From contig NC_089743.1 of the NCBI RefSeq assembly GCF_040412425.1, positions 91,016,403 through 91,080,402 on the forward strand: a stretch of DNA of 64,000 bases, in the 5' to 3' direction. The notes beneath the pieces are model-generated. The model worked only from the letters and a program-made list of their open reading frames with translations. It searched no databases and was not told the DNA's origin. The position numbers were made by a program, and so were the translations under genes. Numbering within the stretch: position 1 is the first letter of the stretch; each line of letters starts with the position of its first letter. Shown here piece by piece: positions 49,481-60,834 of the stretch. This DNA is from Macrobrachium rosenbergii. Lineage: Eukaryota; Arthropoda; Malacostraca; Decapoda; Palaemonidae.

Positions 49481-50197
49481 CACATTTCCACATTCCGTCT
49501 GGCGTCCATCCTAAGCCTACAATCAAACAGAACTCTGAGGATGAATAATAATTCGAGTCACGACCTTCCATGACTCGACGTCTGCGCCCAATTGCATCAC
49601 CGGGATCGCCACCCAGAAAGGGAAGAAGAAGAAGAGGGTGAAGTTGTCTGTGGTGGTGGGTACAACTTTCATTTGTGTGTACATCTGGAAGACGGTGGAA
49701 CTTGACCACGGCGGAGGTAAAACCCCGTGATAAGAAGCCGACCAAGTGTCAGAACCTAATTTGAGCGTGAGGTTCCAGTTGGATGTCGAACCTCGCCACC
49801 GGTGCGCAGGACTTGAGGACGTTGTGATCAGTCTTAATTCGAAAGGTTCGTTTTTTTTTTTATCTTTCAGCCCCGGGGAGGAGAAATCCGTCTGCACGTC
49901 AAGGTTTTCGTAGCCGTGATCGGTGCTTCTTTTTGTCTTACGCTTCAGACTTAACTCCACATTCTCGTAGATCTCAGTCTTTTTTTTTTTCAGGGACCAG
50001 ATTTCTTTTTTAGGTTAAGAAAGCCGTCGGATTGGCCAGCTTAGGCCATTTTCCTGTCAGGGTAGTTGGCAGAATGACGGGACTGCCTCCGAGAGGAGGC
50101 TGTGCTGAAGTCCATCGTCTCCTGCGTGCAGTATTACTTACCGGGGGGTCCAGAAGGGGCGAAATCCCCCCGGCCAGGTCAGGGCACAGCGCCCTAA
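49481..50197. other. GC-richer unassigned block beside the minisatellite
   Basis: Clearly higher GC than its surroundings. Minus-strand frames at 49077-49745 and 49523-49960 cover most of it, but I recognise no domain. It ends with a small CCGGGGGG/CCCCCCGG inverted repeat at about 50149-50181. It could be part of a repeat together with the tandem units on the left and the minisatellite on the right. Confidence 0.35.
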
Positions 50198-50775
50198 GTG
50201 AGGTTAGGAAGGTAAGGTCTGGTTAGGTATGGAGTGAGGTTAGGAAGGTAAGGTCTTGTTAGGTAAAGAGTGACGTTAGGTAGGTAAGGCCTTGTTGGGT
50301 AAGGAGTGAAGTTAGAAAGGTAAGGAGTGAAGTTAGGAAGGTAAGGAGTGAGGCTAGGAAGGTAAGGAGTGAGGTTAGGAAGGTAAGGGAGTGAAGTTAG
50401 GAAGGTAAGGAGTGAGGTTAGGAAGGTAAGGTCTGGTTAGGTTAGGAAGGTAAGGTCTTGTTAGGTAAGGTCTGGTTAGGTAAGGAGTGAAGTTAGGAAG
50501 GTAAGGTCTGGTTAGGTAAGGAGTGAAGTTAGGAAGGTAAGGAGTGAGTTTAGGAAGGTAAGGTCTGGTTAGGTAAGGAGTGAGGTTAGGTTAGGTAAGG
50601 AGTGAGGTTAGGAAGGTAAGGTCTCGTTAGGTAAGGAGTGAGGTTAGGAAGGTAAGGTCTTGTCAGGTAAGGAGTGAGGTTAGGAAGGTAAGGTCTGGTT
50701 AGGTAAGGAGTGAGGTTAGGAAGGTTAGGTAAGGAGTGAGGTTAGGGAGGCAAGGTTTGGTTAGGTAAGGTTCTG
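50198..50775. repeat. TTAGG-rich minisatellite
   Basis: About 575 bp of irregular repeats made of GAGGTTAGGAAGGTAAGG, GTCTGGTTAGGTAAGGAGT and variants. TTAGG, the usual arthropod telomere motif, occurs dozens of times but mostly in a longer imperfect unit rather than as a pure (TTAGG)n array. Confidence 0.9.
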
Positions 50776-51349
50776 GCATACTATGAAGGGTTAGGTTTGT
50801 TTACGTAAAACTGCAGGGTAACTCCGCACAGACTATTACCTTCGAAATTTATTTTTCCTATTCTTTTAGTGTTGCCAATGAATGAGGTTTTGTTGTTTAT
50901 TGTCTGCCAATTATCATTAACCTATCTCTAACCATCATGGGTGGGAAACCTTTGGGAACGCAGGGTTTTTGGTGGGGGAAATCGCAGGGAGAAAGAGCGG
51001 ACTGCCATGTTGATGTTATGGAATGTTTCCGTGCATGCGCAAGTCATCAGGGAGCCGTATGTTTAAGAAGTGATTGGCTAAGGAAACCTATTATAAAAGG
51101 AACTATAGTAACCTAACTAACCTTAATCAAACCTAACCTAACCTAGCAGGCCGTGTCAATCTGCCCCGAACCCCTGGTGAAGGAAACTCCACTTTTTACC
51201 AAAGCTCCTCTATAGCCTACCATTCCAAGATGGCCAGCATACAAAAACATGAGTTATGATGTTAATTACAGGTTAATTGCAGTCGACCAACAAAAAGTAA
51301 CGGTAAATTGTTAATAAGCAACCAAAATATTATAGGAAAAGTCAATTTT
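50776..51349. other. Intergenic, nothing else recognised
   Basis: Apart from the AACCT patch at 51109-51147, no gene or known repeat. The sequence is moderately GC-rich and then AT-rich. Confidence 0.35.
51109..51147. repeat. Short AACCT-type telomere-motif patch, opposite orientation
   Basis: TAACCTAACTAACCTTAATC and AAACCTAACCTAACCTAG carry the complement of TTAGG, about 330 bp after the minisatellite and in opposite orientation. Confidence 0.75.
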
Positions 51350-51950
51350 TCCGACACGATATACAAACCGTCGGTCGCTTTACATTAGGAATTACTTACA
51401 GCACAGCTGGAAACGGCCACTGAACTTAAAAACAAGGTGGTTAGGCAGTTAACTACCATCAGGGAGGCAGGAGTCCCGCCTGCCCGTATGTAAACATTCC
51501 AAATTTGCTTCTGGCCATCGTGTGGTGCAGAAGCGTTTCTTCCCTCTCTGCCCTGACATCCTTTGAGTTGTTTTTTCCTGACGGGATCTTTCTCTTTCTC
51601 CTTTGTATGTTTGGAATGCAAGCTCACGAAGGTAATAAGTCTTGTAAGCCCACTTTCCCCCAGTGCCTGTGCCTTGGGTTGGCAGGAAGAAATGTAGTAG
51701 CTTCAGATCTAATGTTGGCGTGGGCCCGTATGCCCTTTACTCCTCTTGAAGGGGGCATGTGTGTTTTAGAGTTTCTACTTGTGCCAAGTGTTGCTCCTGG
51801 TTGGCTGAGCAGTGGGTGAAGTTTGAGGGAAGGAACCCCTTCGATTTTGAACCACCTTGGCGTGGTGAGGGGGCTCTTGAACCCCAGGAATCTGTTCCCG
51901 GGTTTGAGTCCAAGAGTCCCATATACTATTATATATTTCTTTGAATTAAT
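51350..51950 (+). mobile_element. DIRS-B 5' end (truncated copy 3)
   Basis: The left inverted repeat (CTTTACATTAGGAATTACTT ... GTGGTTAGGCAGTTAACTAC, CAGGAGTCCCGCCTGCCCG) and the start of ORF1 are recognisable, including a broken Cys-rich stretch STCAKCCSWLAEQWVKF at about 51770-51830. The right half of the element is missing; LINE sequence follows. Confidence 0.7.
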
Positions 51951-52191
51951 TTTTGTGGAATTTTCCACTTTTGCAAAAATATATTGGTCCTGATAAACAG
52001 GAAAAGATATCATAACTTGGGTTTATATCCAAAGCTAAATAGTGGGAACTGTGGTAGGACTATCAACTGCCCTATAATGTTCGGACCTGAGAGATATCAG
52101 GCGGAACTATTCTTTAGGTCTCGACCATGGACTCCAGGGGTGTCTGGTGTTGGGATAGGACTCTCGGCATTCTATCCTGTTTGCCCATGAC

Positions 52192-52278
52192 ATGATTAGA
52201 GTGGGGATGATAGGATTCTCGTAATACCTTCGCTCCTAGCAAGCGGGTCGGGCTTACACTTAGGCCACTCTAATCATG
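52192..52278. repeat. 14-bp inverted repeat in the LINE 5' region
   Basis: CATGATTAGAGTGG at 52192-52205 and its exact complement CCACTCTAATCATG at 52265-52278. It lies in the presumed LINE 5' UTR; a role in RNA structure is possible but unproven. Confidence 0.75.
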
Positions 52279-52599
52279 TTGTGCCATCCCCTGTGGTGTA
52301 AGGTAGGGACGCGACATTTGGGAGTCGGTTCTCGCTTGTGCCATTGATGGAAGAATAAAACCCCATGAAAAGCTGAAGATATCTTTTTAAGGTTTGAGGT
52401 TAATTTTTTTTTTTTACCTCAAATCTTTATAAGTGACAATAAAGATTCAAGTACCCCTGGGCCCTTTGATGGTAGCGACTCAGCACAGTTGACAACCGCT
52501 GGGACCTCCTCTAATAACCTTTCTTTAAAAAAATAAAAAATCCTAATGTAATCATACTGGAACCTTATGCTCCAGTACAAAACAAATCCAAAAGAAGTA

Positions 52600-53777
52600 A
52601 ATATCGTGACGACCCAACCTTGACTCAATTCGACTCCCTCTTTGGGAGTGGAAGTTGGTCAAGGTTTCTAACCAGGGAAACAGAACTAACAAATTTCAGC
52701 CCTAAAGTTGGAAACTTCTCATTAAAAAGACACTCAATGGCAGAAATGTCATTCAGACAAATGACAATAAAGACATGGCTTATAGAATCCACAACAAAAA
52801 ACCAGTCAGAAGACTATTTATCCATAAAAAGTATCAACAGTGTGAATGTAAAAGTAAAGAAGCATGAGACACTGTGAACAGCATTCAGGGTATTATTGTA
52901 CTTCCTGAAAATGACAAACTGGTTGATAAGAATATGCTCTTAGACTCTCTTAAAATGAGATACAGTATACCAAAGTCCAAGATTGTGAGGTGTATGTAAT
53001 ACCAAGTAAACCAAATAATAAAGTATTTTCTGGATCGGGGACCCGTGTCAGCCGGTGAAATTAGCAACAGAATTACCTAGAAATAAGTGCTGAATGGATT
53101 ATTTCACCAGGTGACACGGGCCCCTCCCCAGAAATAGATTTTTCCTTTGTCAAAATCCTTTAAGAATTGCAAAAATAAAATTTAAGGGTTAAGCTCTACC
53201 TCAAAAAATAAAAATTTTGGGCCAAAATAGAGAACTGAGACCTTATGTTCCAAAGCCACTACAATGTCAAAATTGTAGTAAATATGGACACACGAAGAAA
53301 AACTATCGAAATGAACCTATTTGTGCTTATTGTGGTTCTGATGAACATGCCACACAATGGAAATGTAGTGAGCCAAAATGTGTAAACTGTGGACAAGATC
53401 ATCATGCAAGGTCCAAAGAATATATGTACTGTATATACAATACGGAATTGAAAATGTTACAAGAAAGAACTGGGATGTCTATAAAAGAGGCGAAGTTGGA
53501 ATTAAAAGTGAGAGGAATTCAAGATCCATCCAAGAAATGTACATACTCTTCAATAACAGGAACCGACAATGAAACAAAAATGCATAGAAATAGGAGCAAC
53601 GGAGCACGGAAAAGTAAATTGCAAGAAGAAATTAATGCTCAAGGGAAAAAAACTAAAGTGGTAAAGAATAAAGAAACAGGTACAAATGATATGGATAACA
53701 TTTTATCAAATTCATTTGAAATATTAATGCAAATAACACAGAAGGATGCTGTTGATCGAGAAGTAACCACAAAATGA
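52600..53777 (+). pseudogene. LINE ORF1 (nucleic-acid chaperone) in pieces
   Basis: The first piece (about 52620-52876) reads FGSGSWSRFLTRETE, MSFRQMTIKTWLIESTTKNQ and SINSVNVKVKKHETL, then shifts frame. The second (from about 53217) has KPLQCQNCSKYGH then CAYCGSDEHATQWKC and CVNCGQDHHA: three C-x2-C-x4-H knuckles, the first with its last Cys changed to Tyr. A 110-bp foldback insertion (53024-53136) and a frameshift separate the pieces. ORF1 proteins of this type coat the element's RNA. Confidence 0.72.
53024..53136. mobile_element. Small foldback (MITE-like) insertion in LINE ORF1
   Basis: TTCTGGATCGGGGACCCGTG ... CCGGTGAAAT pairs with ATTTCACCAGGTGACACGGG ... CCCCAGAAAT: arms of about 33 bp around a 40-base centre. 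ORF1 coding runs up to it on the left and resumes after a short gap on the right. Confidence 0.7.
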
Positions 53778-54424
53778 AACAAAATCCTTCAGGTAAATCG
53801 CCATAAATCCCAAATTACGAATTACAACAGAGGAGGGTCGTGATAGGCTGGAAATTAAAGATAAAAAAAGGCCTTTGGAAAGACCACCACCCAAAACAAA
53901 GAAACCAACAATTGTTAGAGAAACATCGGTCAAACCAAAGACAAAAGATATTAAGAAGCAACAAAAACAAGTTAAGAATATATCATTATCTCCTAAAATA
54001 ATAGTCAAACCTATGGACACAGATATCCAAAACACTGAATTGGAAGAGAACAATTACCATAGATAACAATGACAATGTCAAGGGAGAAGAGATTACCCCA
54101 TAACCAATAATTGGTACAACAAGAACAAATAAAGAAAAAATATACATAACACATGTGGATGTAATGATTGTTTCATTGCATTGTGCAATAACAACAAAAA
54201 CATAACAAAGATAGTTTAACAGACATAAGAAATTTTATGAAATATAGAAAAAAAGAAACCACTGATTTAAGCACCCATGAAAAAGGTTGCATGTGCAACG
54301 AGCACTTAATATATTATGAAGATAAACAAATGAATGTTATGAGTAAATTGTTAGAAAAAACCAGGTTGATAATACAAAAAGAGCAAAACTCAACTGCTAT
54401 AACAAAATATTTTCAGTAGCTATA

Positions 54425-56763
54425 GTATACAATGGAACGTAAATGGTCTACAGACCAGATTACACATAGGAGAAGTAGAACGGTTATTAAAAGAATACGA
54501 ACCAATGATATTATGTTTACAGCATGCCAACAAAACTGTGTCAACAATAGGTAAATATACCGTAGCATCAACATCACGAGAGGAAGTAGGAAATTTAGGT
54601 ACAGCCATGTATGTACATAAAGTAGTTTGTGACAATATACCTGTAAACATCGCTGACTTGCAAATATCAGGTATTAAAATTCGAATAAAAAATGATAATC
54701 ATGTAATTTGTAATTCTTACAACCAACCTAATAAAAATTATGACATTGACAAACTTAAAGAATTACTTGGGACTGTAATTATACAGACTCAAATAGAGCA
54801 GGAAGTAAAATAGAAGAATTCATAGATTCATATGACATGTGCTGTATAAATGATAATGAAATCAACACATATTTTTCTAAAACACATGGAACATTTTCCC
54901 CAATCGACTACGCACAACAAACATAGTAGACAGGTTGGACTGGAATACAGTTAATGACTTGCATACAAGTGATCATTTCCCAATACTGTATTGTCAAGTA
55001 CATTTCCACTTGAAAATGGTATTCCTCAAGGAAATGTCCTTAGTGGCACTCTTTACTTTAGCAATAAATTATGGCAGTAATAATCTACATATCAGAATTA
55101 AAAGTAACTTGTGTATGGATAATTTTGTCATATATTATTCAGCATCTTGCATAAAACTTGCAGAGTAATCATTGGTAAAACTATAATAAAAATAGATGAA
55201 TGGGCCTCATCTGTAGGCTTTAAATTTTCTATACAAAAAACTCAAGCAGTAATGTTTTCTAAAAATAAAAAGTGGAAAAAAGGTGAAGAAATAGATTTAA
55301 AAATCAGAAATCTTTCCATTCCAATTTGCCAAACAGCATAATTTTTGGGATTAGTATTTGATACTCACTTGAACTGGAAAGCCCACATAACATACATGAA
55401 ATCAAAATGCAAAAGAGCATTAAACCTAATTAAAAAACTATCGAACACTACTTGGGGAGCCGATAGACATACCCTTACCGTACTGTATAAAGCAACAGTG
55501 CTGTCTATCATTGATTATCAGATGCAATGCTGAAAACGTTAGACCCAGTTCATAATGAAGGCTGTAGAATATGTTCAGGAGCTTTTTGATCATCACAGAA
55601 GTCATCTTTACAAGGTTGAATTTGGTGAACTACCTCTCGCTCTCCATAAAGAACTAGTAACAATGAAGAGTGCCCTGAGAATTCAGACAAATGATTCCCC
55701 AACCAAAAAATTTTTGTATTAAGAGATGTGTTCATAAACAATCATCCATCTCCTTTCCCAATTAGAGCCAGAAGATTGTTTGAGTTGCTAAATATAAATA
55801 TACAGTTACCTTTAATAGCAAAATTACCTCCTCCTTGGATAATGAATAAAATGAGAATTTGTACACCCTTAAAATATTTATCAAAAAGTTATTCATATAC
55901 CCCAGAACACCATAGACAACATATAGTAGAACATATAATCCGAAAAGGTCCACATTACACAATATGCGCTGATGGATCTAAGTCACAATACAGAGTGGGA
56001 TATGCTGCAGTATCCCCAGACAAAACGTATCAGTTCTCTTTACCAGATAATGGCCTCAGTATTTACAGTTGAGTTATGTGCAATAGCATCAGCCATAAAA
56101 ATAATTAAAGAAGCCTCATTTAATAATTTTGTGATTTATAGCATTCCAGAAGCGCTATAGAAGCCATTCAAAGCTATAATAAAAAAAATATTAAACAACA
56201 AATTAAGTTTTCATTCCATAAATTGTGTAATAATGGAAAAATATTGAAATATGTTGGATCCCCTGCCCATGTGGGGATTTAGGGAAATGAAGAGGCTGAT
56301 AAAGCAGCCAAAGAAGCAGTTCACATGATGAGCAAATGTAGACATCCCCATTAGTGACTATATAAGATATATAAAAAGAATCATTGTAAGTAAATGGCAA
56401 AAAATATGGAATGAAGAACCTGAAAATAATAAATTAAAACACAAAATCCAGTGTTGGAAAATGGAGTTCATCATATCAGAGAGAGAGACACAGATAATTC
56501 TGAAGTGTCTTCGAATAGGCCATACCCGTTTGACACATGGACACTCAATGAACAGTCCATGTGGCCCTCCTCCCAAATGCCCAGATTGCAAAGAGTTGAT
56601 AACTGTCAAACATGTATTGTGTGACTGTCCAAAATGTAACCTGCAGCGATTATCAAATTTTGGAAATAGATCAATGAAGGAAATTTTGTCAGAATCTATT
56701 ACATTTTCAGTAATACCAATTTTAATGTTAATGAGGAGCGGTGATTTAGTTGTTAAAATATAA
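54425..56763 (+). pseudogene. LINE ORF2: endonuclease, RT, RNase H, C-terminal Cys domain
   Basis: Endonuclease: VERLLKEYEPMILCLQ at the start (54480-54530), later VICNSYNQPN. RT: ENGIPQGNVLSGTL near 55010, LCMDNFVIYYS near 55115 (normally [FY]xDD, here MDN), then LGLVFDTHLNWKAHI and LYKATVLSIIDY. RNase H: YTICADGSKSQYRVGYAAV with the first Asp, FTVELCAI with the Glu, and AHVGI*GNEEADKAAKEA with an in-frame stop. C-terminus: RIGHTRLTHG, CPDC..L.TVKHVLCDCP. Sequence between the endonuclease end and the RT palm is deleted. Confidence 0.75.
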
Positions 56764-56974
56764 AAAGTAAATAATGGAAATACGAAAACCCTTAGGCATC
56801 TAATGAATTTTAAAACTACTAAATTTTGAAGTTTTGCTTAATTTATTTTAAATTTTAGTGTACCCTTTTAGTGAGTATGTATGGAAACAAATGTATGAAT
56901 GTATTTGTTGTGTGAGTGTGTTCCAGTATGAGAGGGTATGCCTTTGTGCAATTTTTAACTTAAATTTTCATTCA

Positions 56975-57125
56975 TTCATCACACTACCAAATGACCTATT
57001 TGGTCCCGGTGCTAGGCTTCTAGCCAAGACCTGTCATTTCATCCAAATCCTTTGGGCCAGCCCTATGAGAGCTGATAGTCAGCTCAGTGGTCTGGTTAAA
57101 CTCTTTTTAATAATAATAATAACGG
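56975..57125 (+). other. LINE 3' UTR segment shared with SINE-A and SINE-B
   Basis: AAATGACCTATTTGGTCCCG ... GGCTTCTAGCC parallels the SINE-A end; CCTTTGGGCCAGCCCTATGA ... CAGCTCAGTGGTCTGGTTAA parallels the SINE-B tail. It ends with TAA repeats. Confidence 0.75.
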
Positions 57126-57362
57126 GTAGCAGTTTCAACAATGAAAGAACAGAGCCTAGTATCAGATAGTTCAGTGTCTCCAGGTTTTGATGTACTTTGA
57201 TTTTCTCCTGGTAAATTACCTAATACATTAATAACTTAAAATCATCACTCTTGTTTCCCCTTGTTTCATATTCATAGTTTGTGGTAAGAAAAATGTTTGT
57301 GTTCTGGCTCTTATGAAACTTTTTATACCATTTATATAGACTGTACTGTGCATATTTTTCAG

Positions 57363-57590
57363 ATGAAATGTCTCATCAGATGCCTGTTGATGGCAAGCAT
57401 CATATGCGCCGTCCTTGCAGCTGCACAAGAGTTTGAAGACAATGACTTTGCCGAATTCGAAACTTTTGATGAGGGTCAAGAAGAGGAAGAGGAGGAAGAT
57501 GTACCACCGCAGACGGGTGGCGGCAGTTCTCCGACATTGAAACAGGGACTGGAAGAGGAAGATGACGAAGAAGAAGAAGCAGTTGTTGAG
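57363..57590 (+). CDS. CCDC47: CCDC47 exon with start codon (signal peptide, acidic luminal part)
   Basis: CCDC47 (calumin) is a single-pass ER membrane protein with an acidic, low-affinity Ca2+-binding luminal N-terminus. In animals it works in the PAT/multipass translocon, which assists multi-spanning membrane proteins. The exon follows TTTTTCAG and begins exactly at ATG, so a non-coding 5' exon must lie upstream. Residues 1-~21 (MKCLIRCLLMASIICAVLAA) are a classic signal peptide. The DNDFAEFE motif near residues 26-33 is the conserved start of mature CCDC47, followed by Glu/Asp runs up to residue 76. The donor is GAG|GTAATG, phase 0. The frame extends upstream of this ATG, but only through intron-like sequence. 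This is the same strand as AGO1, about 24 kb downstream. Confidence 0.88.
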
Positions 57591-57898
57591 GTAATGGTTT
57601 CGTGGTAACAAAAAAAGTAAATAGAATTTTTTTAGAAATAAATGATGTTTTCATAGATAGATGTTGCTGTCTAGCAGAACTTTTTACTGATAAGAAAGGG
57701 TAGCTGTTTAGAATGTTTTAGGCCAGCTTTTTTCCAGGGCGGGGGTGGGAGTTAGTTAGGGGATGCTCTTCAAGTGAGGTGTATCCACTAATCTTTCTCT
57801 CGGTTATTCCCTCTGAAGCCTTAGTCAGGATGTGAGTGAGTTGGGGCTGTTTTTGTTGACTAATAAGAATGCTAAATTTAGGCAGTGAGTCCTGAAGA

Positions 57899-58739
<841 letters not shown>

Positions 58740-58740
<1 letters not shown>

Positions 58741-59875
58741 ACCCAGTTCTTTTGTCATACCTATCTTTCGACCTTTCAAGTCCTTGACACATCCAAGCAA
58801 GGAAGAAAGAGACACGGTTTGGTCGTTTACCCTTGGTTTTTTAGCCTAAACGGGGAACCATCCAAGAACTGTGTCTGCTTTTTCTCCCTTAAGAACTTTA
58901 CGGACATTCTTGACTTCCTGGATCGCCAGCCAGCCCCCCCCCCAGCTCCTAGCTCGCCCGGCAGCAGCTCATGCTCTGAGCGGCCAGAAGCACTCACTAA
59001 CTCGGGGGAAGAATAGAGAGTTCTCTCTCCAGTTGGAGTTTTCAGGTATTACCTGAAAGGGACTGGAAGTTCAAGGGCCACCCGTAACCTATGGGGTTAT
59101 GGCAATACCTCCTCTTGTCCTCCGATGAAGAGTGTGTTGTCCTTTATCCTAATGGACTTGATGTCTAAGACACTCAGATTTAGGAGAGCATTTTACCTCC
59201 TTTTAAGTGAAAGCTAAAGACATCAGAACAGCTTCTACCTCTTCACCCTTTAGGTAATATATACCCCTTACATCCATTCTACAGTCAACTTACTTGAAGT
59301 TTAATCGATCTTTGCCTCTCTTTGTTTTTTGAGGAAAGTTTAAAGTTAAAATCTTTGTATTACCTTGTGATCATTATTAATAACTGGCATGCTGTAGCGG
59401 AAAGAAGCATAGGATTTTCCCCTACTATCTCTTCACCTCGTAGTAAGGTGCCGAGTTGTTAGGAAGCCAGGGGCCACAATGTACCTGGAGTTCGAATTCA
59501 TTACATGACTTAATGTTTTGGAATAGAATATGTCTATGTATCGCACCTCCTGCCAATGTGGAATTCAACTATGTAATTACTTGGTAAGTTACTTGTATAA
59601 AAATGACATTTTTATGATAAAATAGTTTTATGTATACTTACCAAGTAATTACATGATCGGAGCCCTCCCTCCTCCCCTCGGATGGACATAAGGCATAAAC
59701 AGAAAGAGGTTGTCTGCTAAGCCGTTTCTGATATTCTCGTTAGTGGGCAAAACTAGTTGTCTGTACTGACACATAAGAAATGCTACTGCAAAATTTGAAT
59801 TTAAGCTGCCGCACAAGTTTGAAACTGTAGCTATGTAAGTCTGAAACTGTAGCTATTTTATCATAAAAATGTAAT
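58740..59875 (+). mobile_element. DIRS-like element, family A copy 3 (3' end)
   Basis: The internal complementary region at about 59565-59655 joins TGTAATTACTTGGTAAGT to ACCAAGTAATTACATGAT, and the right inverted repeat follows to about 59870. 59517-59580 matches the corresponding part of copies 1 and 2 (TTTGGAATAGAATATGTC). A left inverted repeat was not found. 58870-59020 is Ser/Pro-rich and faintly resembles 6090-6150 of copy 1. The end shows a short duplication (TCTGAAACTGTAGCTAT). Confidence 0.7.
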
Positions 59876-60007
59876 TTTTATAAAATGCCTCAGTCATGTT
59901 GGTCGAGCTTGATTTGTGTTGGTGCAAGTTTTCTTATTATTTTTATTGAATAATGTTGATTGTCTATTTTCTCTAGTATTGTATTTTGCTCTATTTACTA
60001 TATACAG

Positions 60008-60133
60008 GATGAAGAAAGCGATGAATTCAGCCATTTCAGTGATGAAGAAGAATTCATAGGCTATAACATTGATCGAATGCAAGGGTCACGGCAGTCAAAG
60101 GCTCAAGAAGAACCCAAGATTACTATTGCTAAT
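60008..60133 (+). CDS. CCDC47: CCDC47 second coding exon (partial gene, continues beyond window)
   Basis: Acceptor TATACAG, donor AAT|GTAAGT, phase 0, 42 codons. It continues the acidic luminal segment (DEESDEF...DEEEFIGY) and ends with EEPKITIAN, the conserved K/P-I-T-I segment just before the membrane-proximal part of CCDC47. The transmembrane and cytosolic coiled-coil exons are not visible before 64000. The intron before it (57591-60007) holds a (TA)n tract and a DIRS 3' end. Confidence 0.88.
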
Positions 60134-60539
60134 GTAAGTAGGGTAGATATTTGTTTTTTTTTTTTATTTTAATATATTGAAGTTAGTTAAAAGTACTTAA
60201 ATACTGGTTTTCTGATTTGTTCCCTTGCTTGGAGGTATGCTCAGAAGTACCGATTTGAGAGAATTTTAGATTTTTGTATAATACAGTAGTCTTATAAATC
60301 CAGTTTCTTAATATGAATTATTTAGGATGAATCTTACCTACTGTTAAAGTTAGCTTATATCTCCGCATCGATTGGCGAGTCGACATTCAAATGAAAGATC
60401 GAATGGCTGCCCGGATGACTGTCTAGTGCACCTGTTCTCCACTGGGTGTGTTTTGAATGTTTTAGCTCATGTCAGAATTCTCCTTTCCGCCACTGTGTAT
60501 AGGCGCTTATTGGTAATTCATGGCTGTTTGCTGCTATCA
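60134..60539. other. CCDC47 intron, nothing recognised
   Basis: AT-rich, then mixed sequence leading into the DIRS-C inverted repeat. Part may be the outer, diverged end of that element. Confidence 0.35.
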
Positions 60540-60834
60540 TAGTACAAGATAAATCTTCTGGCAGTAGCTGGAAACTGGTAAAAAACAATAGGAATTGTTT
60601 ATGCAAGGAATTGGTGGCATCTGGCATCAGTCACGGGGAAGAGGGAGGAAGAGGCCAGCGACCTAATCTCAACCCTGTGACGTAGTTAGTTTTCTTCCAG
60701 CCCGGGTTAAAGAAACAGGTTTGTTAGCTATGCAAAATACACACCCAGGTTTTTCTTGAAAAATACACACCCAGGATTTCTTGCCTTATCATCTTTTCTC
60801 TGAACTTGCATAAGACAAACTGGAGAAGAAGGAA

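Larger units (their letters stand above)
51975..57125 (+). mobile_element. I-like non-LTR retrotransposon (LINE), nearly full length, dead
   Basis: In order: a probable 5' UTR (about 51975-52600, start uncertain), ORF1 remains with zinc knuckles (52600-53777), apurinic-type endonuclease remains (about 54425-54815), RT palm and thumb pieces (55005-55560), RNase H (about 55880-56330), a C-terminal Cys-rich domain (56461-56763), and a 3' UTR ending in TAATAATAATAATAA near 57122. An RNase H after the RT together with a TAA-repeat tail points to the I superfamily. Many stops, frameshifts, an internal RT deletion and an inserted foldback sequence show it is inactive. It ends about 240 bp before the CCDC47 start exon. 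Confidence 0.75.

Noticed and set aside
49077..49960. Minus-strand frames of 222 and 145 residues as a real gene
   Set aside because: One is mostly tandem-repeat translation and neither shows a known domain or splice context; kept only as an unassigned block.
57297..57362. Extension of the CCDC47 frame upstream of the ATG at 57363
   Set aside because: The sequence ends in a TTTTTCAG acceptor directly before an ATG followed by a signal peptide, so the upstream part is intron.
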